From Pseudomonas sp. PB101 (GTDB taxonomy: Bacteria; Pseudomonadota; Gammaproteobacteria; Pseudomonadales; Pseudomonadaceae): 64,000 nt of DNA. The first letter of the stretch is position 1. The number at the start of each line of letters is the position of its first letter. The notes beneath the pieces were generated by a model. The model had not been told where the DNA came from and did not search any database. It was given only the letters and a program-made list of their open reading frames with translations. The stretch spans positions 112,193 through 176,192 of the forward strand of contig NZ_RWIR01000026.1 of assembly GCF_009764265.1 (NCBI RefSeq), given 5' to 3'. Both the position numbers and the translations under genes were made by a program. Below, in pieces: positions 1-7,907 of this stretch.

Positions 1-2
1 CG

Positions 3-521
3 GCCGGATTCGTGATCCACAGCGCCATCCACGGCGCCCGCGAAGATGCGCAATGCGTGCTGCACACCCACACCAGGTCCGGGTGCGCGGTGGCGGCGTT
101 GCAGTGCGGGTTGTTGCCGGTGAACCAGATTTCCATGGAGTTCCATGGCCGCGTCGCTTACCACGACTACGAAGGCGTGGCGCTGGATTTGAGCGAGCAA
201 CAACGCCTGGTGGCGGACCTGGGCGACAAGTCGGTACTGATGCTGCGCAACCATGGTTTGCTGACCGTCGGCGAAACGGTGGGGCAGGCGTTCATGCGCA
301 TGTACTACCTGGAAAAGGCCTGTGAGATCCAGTTGGCGGCCATGGCGGCGGGAGAGGTCGTGCTGCCCTCGGTCGAGGTGTGTGAACACACCGAGCGCCA
401 GTTCAACGACCCGGGGCGGCCGCTGGAAGAGGGGGAACTGGCTGATCCGGATGCGATGCAATTGGCCTGGGCTGCATTGATGCGACTGCTGGAGCGAGTG
501 GCGCCGGGGTATCGGGACTGA
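3..521 (+). CDS. Class II aldolase/adducin family protein (5' end outside window)
   Basis: The reading frame is open to the left edge of the window, so the gene start is missing and only the C-terminal ~172 residues are seen. The visible part matches the class II aldolase/adducin fold: a VLHTHT motif near its start supplies two metal-binding histidines, and RNHGLL further on supplies the third. Members are Zn-dependent aldolases or epimerases of sugar phosphates, or decarboxylase-like enzymes; the substrate cannot be read from this fragment. A GTG at 12 is in frame but is an internal codon, because the upstream residues (AGF) continue the family's conserved segment. The gene is followed by REP palindromes and then by a convergent sensor kinase. 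Confidence 0.85.
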   Translation, partial: AGFVIHSAIHGAREDAQCVLHTHTRSGCAVAALQCGLLPVNQISMEFHGRVAYHDYEGVALDLSEQQRLVADLGDKSVLMLRNHGLLTVGETVGQAFMRMYYLEKACEIQLAAMAAGEVVLPSVEVCEHTERQFNDPGRPLEEGELADPDAMQLAWAALMRLLERVAPGYRD

Positions 522-550
522 TCCAGGCTCTCGGTTGTCTGGGCTGGCCT

Positions 551-643
551 CATCGCTGGCAAGCCAGCTCCTACAGGGGTTGTGGGTGTACGCAAATCCC
601 GCGAACAACCGGGATCCTGTGGGAGCGTGGCTTGCCCGCGATG
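551..643. repeat. REP palindrome pair
   Basis: Two short GC-rich elements, at about 551-577 (GGCAAGCCAGCTCCTACAGG) and 616-643 (CTGTGGGAGCGTGGCTTGCC), face each other head to head. They carry the GGAGC core and internal dyad typical of Pseudomonas REP sequences. They sit between two convergent genes, the usual extragenic place for such elements. Confidence 0.7.
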
Positions 644-659
644 CAGGCGCCTCGGTCCG

Positions 660-2180
660 TCAGGCCTGCCGCGGTGTATTGAGGTTCATCGACCGCTCAG
701 CCAACGCTGTCGCTGTCTCCTCATCGATCGGCAACGAAAACCTGAATGTCGCCCCACGCCCCGGCACATCGATCAACTGAATCTCGCGCCCATGCAATTG
801 CAGGATGCGATGCACTATCCGCAGCCCCAACCCGCCATCACGCCGTGCGCCGCCGATATTGAACGGGCGCAGAAACAACCCTTCGCGCAGTTCCGGGGCA
901 ATCCCCGGCCCGGTGTCGCTGACCGTGACTTCGATGAATGCCCCCTGCGGGCGCAGGCCCAGTTCGACTTCGCCACCGGCCGGGGTATGGCGCAGGGCGT
1001 TGTCGAACAGGTTGGTCAGAACCCGCTCGATCAACCCCAGATCCGCGCAGGCGGCGGAGGCATTCGGCGCGAACGTGGCCTTGAGTTCGACCTTGCGTGC
1101 TTCAGCGGTGAGTTCGAATTTCTGGAAGATGTCCTGGGCGAGGTCGGTCAGGGAAAAACGCTCCAGCACCGGTTGCACGAAACCGTGCTCCAGCCGCACC
1201 AGCTCCAGCAGCGACTGCGCCAGACCACCCACTTTGCGACTCTGGTCCAGGGCGATGCCCAGATAGCGACGGCGGTCGGCGGGGGACAGCGTGGCGTCCT
1301 TGAGCGACAGGGTTTCCAGATAGCCATGCAAGGAGGCCAGCGGCGTGCGCAAGTCGTGGGAGATGTTCGCCACCAGTTCGCGGCGCTCCTGATCCTGGCG
1401 GGTCAATGAGCGCCATTGCTCGCCCAGGCGTGCCTGCATCTGCCGGAACGTGGCGTCGAGGATGGCGATCTCATCGTGGCTGGCGGTTTTCTCCACCGCG
1501 ACGGGCAGGGCCGGGGTAACCGGAACGCCGTCGATGTCGAACTGGCTGACGGTGTCGGTGAGGCGCCGCAACGGCCGGGTGATCAGGGCAAACGCGGTGA
1601 GACCGGCAATCAGGCACAGCAACGCCACCAGCCCGATGGACAGCAGGGCGGTGTTGAGCGCCGCGCTGGTCGCGCCACGTTCGGCCAGGCGATCGTGATC
1701 CTCACCGAGCAGCACCACGTAGAGATAACCGGCCGGCTTGCCATCAACCTTCAGCGGTGCCGCGCTGAATACCTTGCGCGCATCGACGCTGCGCGGATCG
1801 TCGCCGAGAATCGGCAGGGCATCGCCGCGCAACAGGCGCTGGATCGGCGCCAGGTCGACCTGCTCGCGACGAATCCGGCCCTCGGGCGCGGCGCTGCCGA
1901 CAATCTTGCCCTGGGAGTCGAGCAGGTACACCTCGACGCTCGGGTTGACCTGCATCAGCTTGCTGAACAGGTCGCGTACGGCGTTAGGCATCAGGCCCTG
2001 GGTGTCCATCAGCACCGTGTCACTGGCGATGTGCTGCGCCAGGTCGCGGGACAAGCCTTGCACCACTTCCTGCTCGTGCATCTGGTTGGCGCGCACCTGC
2101 ATCCACGCCGAGGTGCCGCAGCACACCAGCAGCAGCACGGCGAACACCAGGGACAGGCGTTGCGTCAGGGTCAGCCTCAT
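660..2180 (-). CDS. Sensor histidine kinase (HAMP, HisKA, HATPase)
   Basis: 506-residue membrane histidine kinase. An N-terminal membrane segment (about residues 8-24) and a second one (about 176-200) enclose a periplasmic sensor region. A HAMP-like linker follows (TRPLRRLTDTVSQF, from 201), then the HisKA H-box SHDLRTPL with the phospho-acceptor His at residue 275, and the ATPase motifs (N-box near LTNLFDNALRHTP, G1 box SDTGPGIAP, G2 box GGLGLRIV). It should autophosphorylate and pass phosphate to the response regulator encoded just upstream; the two genes overlap by four bases, so they are translationally coupled. The signal is unknown. The short C-terminal tail after the catalytic core is unremarkable. 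Confidence 0.93.
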   Translation of the reverse strand: MRLTLTQRLSLVFAVLLLVCCGTSAWMQVRANQMHEQEVVQGLSRDLAQHIASDTVLMDTQGLMPNAVRDLFSKLMQVNPSVEVYLLDSQGKIVGSAAPEGRIRREQVDLAPIQRLLRGDALPILGDDPRSVDARKVFSAAPLKVDGKPAGYLYVVLLGEDHDRLAERGATSAALNTALLSIGLVALLCLIAGLTAFALITRPLRRLTDTVSQFDIDGVPVTPALPVAVEKTASHDEIAILDATFRQMQARLGEQWRSLTRQDQERRELVANISHDLRTPLASLHGYLETLSLKDATLSPADRRRYLGIALDQSRKVGGLAQSLLELVRLEHGFVQPVLERFSLTDLAQDIFQKFELTAEARKVELKATFAPNASAACADLGLIERVLTNLFDNALRHTPAGGEVELGLRPQGAFIEVTVSDTGPGIAPELREGLFLRPFNIGGARRDGGLGLRIVHRILQLHGREIQLIDVPGRGATFRFSLPIDEETATALAERSMNLNTPRQA

Positions 2181-2905
2181 GGCTGCGGCTCCTCACCGGT
2201 GGCGAATTTGTAGCCGCGGCCCCAGACCGTGAGGATGCGCACCGGCTGCGCGGGATCGGTCTCGATCTTGGCGCGCAGGCGGTTGATGTGGGTGTTGACC
2301 GTGTGCTCGTAGCCTTCGTGGCTGTAGCCCCACACGGCATTGAGCAGGTCCATGCGCGAAAACACCTTGCCGGGCTGGCGGGCGAAGAAGTACAGCAAGT
2401 CGAACTCCCGGGGCGTGAGGTCCAGGCGCCGTCCGTCGAGGGCCACCTCGCGAGTGATCGGGTCGATGGCCAGGCCGTCGATGAGCAGGCTGCCGGCGTC
2501 CATCTTCAGGTTGCGCGCCATGGCATCGACCCGGCGCAGCAGCGCCTTGACCCGGGCCACCAGCTCAAGCATGGAAAACGGCTTGGCCAGGTAGTCGTCG
2601 GCGCCCAGCTCGAGGCCGAGAATCCGGTGCACTTCGCTGGAGCGCGCACTGGTGATGATGATCGGCGTGTAGCGCGCCATCGCCCGGGCCCGGCGGCAGA
2701 TCTCCAGGCCGTCGACGCCGGGCAGCATCAGGTCGAGGACCAGTGCGTCCCAGTTGCCTTGCTGCAGCAGGCGCATGCCTTCATCGCCATCGGCGCTGTG
2801 CACCACCTCGAACTGCTCATCGCGCAGATGCAGGCAGATCAGGTCGGCGATGTGCTGGTCGTCCTCGACCACGAGGACGCGTTTGGTCTGTTCCATCCAG
2901 GTCAA
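2177..2905 (-). CDS. OmpR/PhoB-family response regulator
   Basis: A two-domain regulator of 242 residues if the first ATG is used; an in-frame ATG three codons later (MEQTKRVLVVEDD) is an equally plausible start. The receiver domain has the acidic pair in VEDD, the phospho-acceptor Asp58 in LVLDLMLPG, and the conserved Lys108 in LAKPF. The C-terminal half is a winged-helix Trans_reg_C domain (LTPREFDLLYFFARQPGKV, VNTHINRLRAKIE, GRGYKF). It is the first gene of a two-gene operon with the sensor kinase, which overlaps it by four bases. The target genes are unknown. Confidence 0.93.
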   Translation of the reverse strand: MTWMEQTKRVLVVEDDQHIADLICLHLRDEQFEVVHSADGDEGMRLLQQGNWDALVLDLMLPGVDGLEICRRARAMARYTPIIITSARSSEVHRILGLELGADDYLAKPFSMLELVARVKALLRRVDAMARNLKMDAGSLLIDGLAIDPITREVALDGRRLDLTPREFDLLYFFARQPGKVFSRMDLLNAVWGYSHEGYEHTVNTHINRLRAKIETDPAQPVRILTVWGRGYKFATGEEPQP

Positions 2906-2933
2906 TCCTTCGGCGCATTGTGCGTAATGCCCC

Positions 2934-3035
2934 CTGTAGGAGCGAGCCTGCTCGCGAAAAACCTGAGGACGCCGCGGGGCGTCAGAAATCCCGCGTCATC
3001 GTTGGCCTCCATCGCGAGCGAGCTCGCTCCTACAG
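2934..3035. repeat. REP doublet (BIME-like) between divergent genes
   Basis: Two inverted REP units, CTGTAGGAGCGAGCCTGCTC and GAGCGAGCTCGCTCCTACAG, flank a ~60-bp spacer with its own CGCGGGGCG-type dyad. The same arrangement, including the spacer wording (GGACGCCGCG...CGTCATCGTTG), recurs at 27698-27798 and 46276-46377, so this is one family of bipartite mosaic elements. Confidence 0.8.
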
Positions 3036-3170
3036 TAGTGGCATGCGCATTGTGCGGGTTTTTCGGCGCCCGAGTTATCACGAATTGTTTAACTTCCCGT
3101 GAGGATTTGGCGATCACCCAAAGCCTAGGCTGTGTTCCATGAAACACCCCTGGATTTTTGGGAGGCGAGC

Positions 3171-3689
3171 ATGTTTTCACGACGGCAATTTCTCGTAGCA
3201 GGCGGCGGGCTTGGGGTTGCAGCCCTGGCGATCGGCCTGTTGCCAAAGTTTTCCACAGGCACCGCATTGATCAACGAGGCCAGTGCGGCCGAGGCGTTCG
3301 AAGTGACCCACAGCGACAGCGAATGGCACGCGATCCTGAGCGACGAGCAGTACGACATCCTTCGCGAAGAGGGCACCGAACGGGCCTACAGCAGCCCGCT
3401 GAACAACGAGCACCGCGACGGCACTTTTGCCTGTGCCGGTTGTGACCTGCCGCTGTTTTCTTCTGCCACCAAGTTCGACAGCCGCACCGGCTGGCCGAGT
3501 TTCTGGGCACCGTTGGACAAGGCCGTGGCCACCCGTCAGGACCGTGCGTTCGGCATGGTCCGCGAGGAAGTTCACTGCCGGCGCTGCGGCGGGCATCTGG
3601 GCCATGTCTTCGATGACGGCCCGAAACCCACTGGCCTGCGTTACTGCATGAACGGTTTGGCGATGAAGTTCGTGCCACGGACCGTCTGA
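3171..3689 (+). CDS. msrB: Tat-exported methionine-R-sulfoxide reductase
   Basis: MsrB reduces methionine-R-sulfoxide in proteins. The chosen ATG at 3171 has a good ribosome site (GGGAGGCG) and opens a twin-arginine signal (SRRQFLVAGGG followed by a hydrophobic stretch), so the enzyme is probably exported folded to the periplasm; an upstream in-frame ATG at 3132 would bury this signal and is less likely. The MsrB domain carries both zinc CxxC pairs (CAGC and CRRC), the GWPSFW motif, and the catalytic Cys159 in RYCMNG. 172 residues. It is followed after 34 bases by an exported MsrA, so the two probably form a periplasmic methionine repair unit acting on both sulfoxide stereoisomers. Confidence 0.92.
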   Translation: MFSRRQFLVAGGGLGVAALAIGLLPKFSTGTALINEASAAEAFEVTHSDSEWHAILSDEQYDILREEGTERAYSSPLNNEHRDGTFACAGCDLPLFSSATKFDSRTGWPSFWAPLDKAVATRQDRAFGMVREEVHCRRCGGHLGHVFDDGPKPTGLRYCMNGLAMKFVPRTV

Positions 3690-3723
3690 TTTTTGCCCCT
3701 TGGATTATTCAGGAGTGCCCTGC

Positions 3724-4425
3724 ATGAAAACCCTGTTCACCTGGCGCCGTACGCTGTTGGCAATCGCCGCCGTTGGCGTGATTGGCCAATGCTCTGCGTT
3801 CTCTTTTGGTGGGGCCGAAGAGGCCGTGATAATTGCGCCGCCGACCCTTGATGAAACCACTCAGGCCCGCAGCGAAACGGCCGTGTTTGCCGGCGGTTGT
3901 TTCTGGGGCGTGCAAGGGGTGTTTCAGCACGTCAAAGGCGTGCAGGACGCAGTGTCCGGTTACGCCGGTGGTGCGGCCGGCACGGCGCAATACGAGCGTG
4001 TCAGCAATGGCAATACCGGGCATGCGGAGGCTGTCGAAGTCACATTCGATCCGACCCAGGTCAGTTACGGCACCTTGCTGCAAATCTACTTTTCAGTGGC
4101 ACACAACCCGACCGAACTCAACCGCCAGGGACCGGACACTGGCACGCAATATCGCTCGGCGTTGTTCACCAAAAGCCCTCAGCAGCAAAAAGTCGCCGAA
4201 GCCTACATAGCTCAGCTTGATGCCGCCAAGTCGTTCAGCAAACCGATCGTGACCAAACTGGAAAGCTTCAACGGCTTCTACCCGGCGGAGGATGAGCATC
4301 AAGACTTTCTGACCGAACATCCAACCTATCCGTACATCGTCATCAATGACCTGCCGAAAGTGGCGCAGCTCAAACAGCTGTATCCGGACCGTTATCAGGA
4401 AAAACCGGTGCTGGTGAAGGATTAA
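3724..4425 (+). CDS. msrA: Exported methionine-S-sulfoxide reductase
   Basis: MsrA reduces methionine-S-sulfoxide. The ATG at 3724 follows a clear AGGAG, and gives a 233-residue protein with an N-terminal arginine-containing hydrophobic signal (residues 7-25), unlike the housekeeping cytoplasmic MsrA. The catalytic motif GGCFWG places the active Cys at residue 59; SGYAGG, NTGHAEAVEV and the DEHQDF region are all typical of the family. Together with the Tat-type MsrB just upstream it looks like a two-gene operon for repairing oxidised envelope proteins. The 3' end overlaps the convergent LysR gene by four bases. Confidence 0.92.
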   Translation: MKTLFTWRRTLLAIAAVGVIGQCSAFSFGGAEEAVIIAPPTLDETTQARSETAVFAGGCFWGVQGVFQHVKGVQDAVSGYAGGAAGTAQYERVSNGNTGHAEAVEVTFDPTQVSYGTLLQIYFSVAHNPTELNRQGPDTGTQYRSALFTKSPQQQKVAEAYIAQLDAAKSFSKPIVTKLESFNGFYPAEDEHQDFLTEHPTYPYIVINDLPKVAQLKQLYPDRYQEKPVLVKD

Positions 4426-5327
4426 TGCTTGCCCCACCGTTGTACGGCAAAGTCGACGAAACGACGCAATTTCGGCAGGCGATAGCGGTCCTGGGCATAG
4501 ACCAGATGCATCGGCCGGCTGGGCGGGCAGTAATCGTGCATCAACGCTACCAGTTTTCCCTGGCGCAGATCCTCTTCGACCAGCGCGTCGGGCATCATCA
4601 CGATGCCCATGCCGGTACGCGCCGCTTGATGCAGGCCGGCCGAACTGTTGATCAGCATCGGCCCGCCGACCCCCACGCTGACCTCGCCATCGGGACCGGC
4701 CAGGCGCCATTCCTTCTGCACCGATTGCCAGTCATCGCCGGCCGGATAGGCAAAGGACAGGCAGTCGTGGTGTCGCAGGTCTTCAGGCGTTTGCGGCGTG
4801 CCGCGCCGGGCCAGGTATTGCGGTGACGCGCACATGGTCAGGGTGTAGTCGATCAGCGGACGGGCGATCAGGTTGGAGGGCTCGAGTGCGCCTAGGCGAA
4901 ACGCCACATCGAGACCGTTTTCCAGCAAATCCGGACGCCGGTTGGTCAGCACCACGTCGAGCTTCACCCGCGGGTGTTGCAGGCTGAATTCACTCAGTGC
5001 CGGCGCCAGGCGCTCGGTGCCGAAGGTCAAGGGGGCGGTGATGCGCAAGATGCCGCTCGGTTCGTCCAGCGCCTGTTCGGCCAGGCGCTCGGAATCGGCC
5101 ACCAACCCCAACACTTCGAGACAGCGCTGGTAATACGCGGTGCCGAATTCGGTGAGCCGCTGGCGCCGTGTCGTGCGGTTGAGCAGGCGCACACCCAGCC
5201 GCTGCTCCAGGGCCTTGAGGTGATTGCCGACCATGGTCGTGGACATTTCGCACTGCAAAGCGGCGGCGGTCATGCTGCCGGTTTCCACCACTTTGACGTA
5301 GACGGTCATTGCCTGGAACAGATCCAT
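4422..5327 (-). CDS. LysR-family transcriptional regulator
   Basis: 301 residues from the chosen start MDLFQAM; an upstream ATG two codons earlier is also possible. The N-terminal winged helix-turn-helix (about residues 3-60: FVKVVETGSM-like start, MVGNHLKALEQRLGVRLLNR) is classic LysR, of the CrgA/DsdC-like group with a short effector domain: GILRITAPLTFG opens the substrate-binding fold and the protein ends soon after FVDFAVQRW. It could regulate the divergent aminotransferase gene that starts about 100 bases away, or the convergent msr genes; the sequence does not decide which. Confidence 0.9.
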   Translation of the reverse strand: MDLFQAMTVYVKVVETGSMTAAALQCEMSTTMVGNHLKALEQRLGVRLLNRTTRRQRLTEFGTAYYQRCLEVLGLVADSERLAEQALDEPSGILRITAPLTFGTERLAPALSEFSLQHPRVKLDVVLTNRRPDLLENGLDVAFRLGALEPSNLIARPLIDYTLTMCASPQYLARRGTPQTPEDLRHHDCLSFAYPAGDDWQSVQKEWRLAGPDGEVSVGVGGPMLINSSAGLHQAARTGMGIVMMPDALVEEDLRQGKLVALMHDYCPPSRPMHLVYAQDRYRLPKLRRFVDFAVQRWGKH

Positions 5328-5429
5328 TATCAAGCCCAGCTTTTAAATGATTGAAGTTTTACAGCGTTTATCCAGCTTCGGTGGCTAACCATACTGCAAA
5401 AACACCGACCCCTGCTGGAGCTTGATGTC

Positions 5430-6605
5430 ATGACCGCCGCCTGCCTGATGAGCACTTACCAACCCCTGGCCTTGAGTTTCAACAAGGGCCTGGGCACTCG
5501 CCTGTGGGATCAGGCCGGTCGCGAATACCTGGATGCGGTTGCCGGTGTGGCGGTGACCAACGTCGGCCACTCCCACCCGAAAATCGTTGCTGCAATTACT
5601 GAGCAAGCCGGGTTGCTGCTGCACACGTCGAACCTCTACAGCATCGACTGGCAACTACGGCTGGCGCAGAAGCTGACGCGGCTGGCGGGCATGGACCGGG
5701 CGTTTTTCAACAACTCCGGGGCCGAAGCCAACGAAACCGCACTGAAAATCGCCCGGCTGCATGGCTGGCACAAAGGCATCGAGCAGCCGCTGGTGGTGGT
5801 CATGGAGAACGCATTCCATGGCCGCACCCTCGGCACCTTGTCGGCCAGCGATGGCCCGGCGGTTCGCCTGGGTTTCAACAAACTGCCGGGGGATTTCGTC
5901 AAGGTGCCGTTCGGCGACCTCGACGCGCTGGACAAGGTGCAGCAGGCCCACGGTTCACGGATCGTGGCGATCCTGATGGAGCCGATCCAGGGCGAAAGCG
6001 GCGTGCAACTGGCGCCACCGGGCTATCTCAAGGCCGTGCGCGAACTGTGCAACCGGCGCTCATGGTTGTTGATGCTCGATGAAATCCAGACCGGCATCGG
6101 CCGCACCGGCCAGTGGTTCGCCTTCCAGCACGAAGGCATCGTCCCGGACGTCATGACCCTGGCCAAGGGCCTGGGCAACGGCGTGCCGATTGGCGCGTGC
6201 CTGGCCCGTGGCAAGGCGGCCGAACTCTTCACGCCGGGCAGCCACGGCAGCACCTTCGGCGGTAATCCGCTGGCCTGCCGGGTCGGATGCACCGTGCTGG
6301 AGATCGTTGAAGAACAAGGGCTGCTGCAAAACGCCCGGCTCCAGGGGGCGCGCCTGCTCGACAGACTGCACGCAGAATTGGCGGGCAATCCGAATGTCCT
6401 CGCGATCCGGGGGCAGGGCTTGATGATCGGCATCGAACTCAAGCAATCGATCCGCGATTTGAGCCTGATCGCCGCAAGGGATCATGGTTTGCTGATCAAC
6501 GTCACGCGGGGCAAAACCATTCGCCTGCTACCGCCGCTGACGCTTGATGAGCGGGAGGTGGAGATGATTGTCAGGGGGGTGAGCAGTGTGGTGAAAGTGG
6601 GCTGA
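5430..6605 (+). CDS. Class III aminotransferase, acetylornithine-transaminase type
   Basis: A 391-residue PLP-dependent class III aminotransferase. [12 protein letters not shown] near the start, [17 protein letters not shown] (phosphate-binding), [14 protein letters not shown] (the Asp that pairs with the PLP pyridine nitrogen) and [13 protein letters not shown] with the Schiff-base lysine are all present, and the length matches ArgD-like enzymes. Acetylornithine or another omega-amino acid is the likely donor. It stands alone rather than in an arginine operon, and a LysR gene is divergent to it, so a catabolic or secondary role is possible. A downstream in-frame ATG at 5448 ([11 protein letters not shown]) is an alternative start that fits the family N-terminus well. 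Confidence 0.87.
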   Translation: MTAACLMSTYQPLALSFNKGLGTRLWDQAGREYLDAVAGVAVTNVGHSHPKIVAAITEQAGLLLHTSNLYSIDWQLRLAQKLTRLAGMDRAFFNNSGAEANETALKIARLHGWHKGIEQPLVVVMENAFHGRTLGTLSASDGPAVRLGFNKLPGDFVKVPFGDLDALDKVQQAHGSRIVAILMEPIQGESGVQLAPPGYLKAVRELCNRRSWLLMLDEIQTGIGRTGQWFAFQHEGIVPDVMTLAKGLGNGVPIGACLARGKAAELFTPGSHGSTFGGNPLACRVGCTVLEIVEEQGLLQNARLQGARLLDRLHAELAGNPNVLAIRGQGLMIGIELKQSIRDLSLIAARDHGLLINVTRGKTIRLLPPLTLDEREVEMIVRGVSSVVKVG

Positions 6606-6613
6606 AGTTCGGA

Positions 6614-6868
6614 TCAGTAATGGTATCTGCACATCACAACGCGTATTTCGCCGTCTTCAACGGTGTAGACCAGACGATGTTCAGCCGTAATCCGGCGTGA
6701 CCAGAATCCGCTCAAGTTATGTTTGAGCGGTTCGGGTTTTCCCAGACCGTCGAAAGGCTCGCGCTGGATAGCTTTGATCAGCAGGTTGATACGTTTGAGC
6801 CCTGCCTTATCGTTCTGCTGGAACCAGAGATAATCGTCCCAGGCTTCAGGGGTGAACTCGATATTCAT
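6614..6868 (-). CDS. yoeB: YoeB-type mRNA interferase toxin
   Basis: 84 residues, the exact length of Escherichia coli YoeB. The catalytic residues known for that enzyme fall at the same numbers here: Glu46 (KPEPLKHN), Arg65 (AEHRLVY) and His83-Tyr84 (CRYHY). YoeB is a RelE-fold endoribonuclease that cuts mRNA at the ribosomal A site and is held inactive by YefM. The gene overlaps its antitoxin gene by four bases, the usual coupling that makes antitoxin first. All active-site residues are intact, so the toxin is expected to be functional. Confidence 0.95.
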   Translation of the reverse strand: MNIEFTPEAWDDYLWFQQNDKAGLKRINLLIKAIQREPFDGLGKPEPLKHNLSGFWSRRITAEHRLVYTVEDGEIRVVMCRYHY

Positions 6869-7119
6869 TCTTCAATCAGTTGCCTGGTTTTGGTTTTGCC
6901 TGCTCGCAGGTTACCGATTGACTTGATCAGGCGTTCAGCGTTGGCTGGGGAGCGCAGCAGATAGGCTGTCTCTTCGAGAGCGTTGTATTCGGCCAATGAC
7001 ATCATCACTACCGGCTCGCCTTTCTGACGGGTTACCAGTAGCGGGGCGCGATCCTCATTCACCCGGTCCATGGTTTGCGCCAGATGTGCCCGTGCGTTGG
7101 TGTAGTTGATGGTTTCCAT
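6865..7119 (-). CDS. yefM: YefM-type antitoxin
   Basis: 84 residues from the ATG at 7119 (METINYTNARAHLAQ), which has a GAGG ribosome site; the longer open frame upstream has no family resemblance. The N-terminal part is the Phd/YefM dimerisation and DNA-binding fold (TRQKGEPVVMMSLAEYNALEE), and the C-terminal tail (residues ~58-84) wraps the toxin. YefM neutralises YoeB and represses its own promoter with YoeB as corepressor. A paired GTAC operator with 12-bp spacing lies 29-45 bases upstream of the start. Confidence 0.95.
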   Translation of the reverse strand: METINYTNARAHLAQTMDRVNEDRAPLLVTRQKGEPVVMMSLAEYNALEETAYLLRSPANAERLIKSIGNLRAGKTKTRQLIEE

Positions 7120-7146
7120 GTGATTGTCCTCGCTTGATGCAGAGAA

Positions 7147-7166
7147 CGTACAGAAATGAGTACATG
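7147..7166 (-). promoter_or_regulatory. Probable YefM-YoeB operator (paired GTACA sites)
   Basis: Upstream of yefM are two GTAC-centred half-sites, CGTACA (7147-7152) and AGTACAT (7159-7165). Their centres are exactly 12 bases apart. The E. coli yefM-yoeB operator is known to use adjacent TGTACA-core palindromes with 12-bp centre-to-centre spacing. The match in core and geometry supports the same autoregulation here; actual binding is inferred. Confidence 0.65.
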
Positions 7167-7328
7167 TTGGCAAGGCGATACCTACGAGTGGCTGTTACGG
7201 GGAAAGTGCATCCACGTTTGTATTCAGTATCGCCGAATGTTCCCCAGGACGTTTCCGTGACAGATGTAATCCCGTTCTGAGCTACATGCCATCCATAAGG
7301 GGTTGTGTCTGACCACAGCTTCGAAACC

Positions 7329-7856
7329 TTACGAGTGATGAACCAGCACCGCGGTTTCCTCCCGACCTACCAACCGGATTTTCGTACCGCGAAACTCTTT
7401 GAACAACCGTTGATGCGCCGCAAATCCACTTGAGTCATCCCGCACGCGATAGCTGCCCGCCCACTCCAGCATTGCCACCAACCGTTCATCATCCTGTGTT
7501 TCCCGTCGACGAATGTTGGCGACGCACTCCACGTCATCAATACACAACCAGATCAACGCCGTGGCGCGGTGGAGGAGTTCGCTGACGATCCAGCCGTAAA
7601 CCCCTTCGATCACCCAGCGCTCTTCATCGGCTGCGATCCGCGCCATGGCCAATGCCTGTGGGCGGGGGCGGGCGATGCTGTGCGGGTCCGACAACCAATG
7701 AACAGAATCCAGATCGATCCATGGCACTTGCAGGTGGCCGGCCAGTCTTTCGGCCAGCCAGCTCTTGCCGGCCCCGGAATTACCGATGATCAGGGTCCGG
7801 GTCAGATCCGGTTCGTGTGCGCTTGGAGATTTCATCTTCATTCGCTGGAGTCCCAT
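7329..7856 (-). CDS. P-loop NTPase, adenylate-kinase/FlaR-like
   Basis: A 175-residue protein with a Walker A motif at residues 25-32 (GNSGAGKS), followed by ERLAGHLQVPWIDLDSVHW, the pattern seen in small nucleoside-kinase-like proteins often named DNA topology modulation protein FlaR. Their substrate is not established. A second Met at residue 6 or 8 (MKMKSPSAHE) is an alternative start. The C-terminal REETAVL tail is short. It stands alone between the toxin-antitoxin pair and a divergent secreted protein, with no informative neighbours. Confidence 0.72.
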   Translation of the reverse strand: MGLQRMKMKSPSAHEPDLTRTLIIGNSGAGKSWLAERLAGHLQVPWIDLDSVHWLSDPHSIARPRPQALAMARIAADEERWVIEGVYGWIVSELLHRATALIWLCIDDVECVANIRRRETQDDERLVAMLEWAGSYRVRDDSSGFAAHQRLFKEFRGTKIRLVGREETAVLVHHS

Positions 7857-7907
7857 CGGGAGAACCCGCAGAATCGATGCTCACTCAAGGGAAAGGAGCT
7901 CCATCAG

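Noticed and set aside
3132..3170. Upstream ATG for msrB
   Set aside because: It would place 13 residues before the twin-arginine signal, and has no ribosome site; the ATG at 3171 has one.
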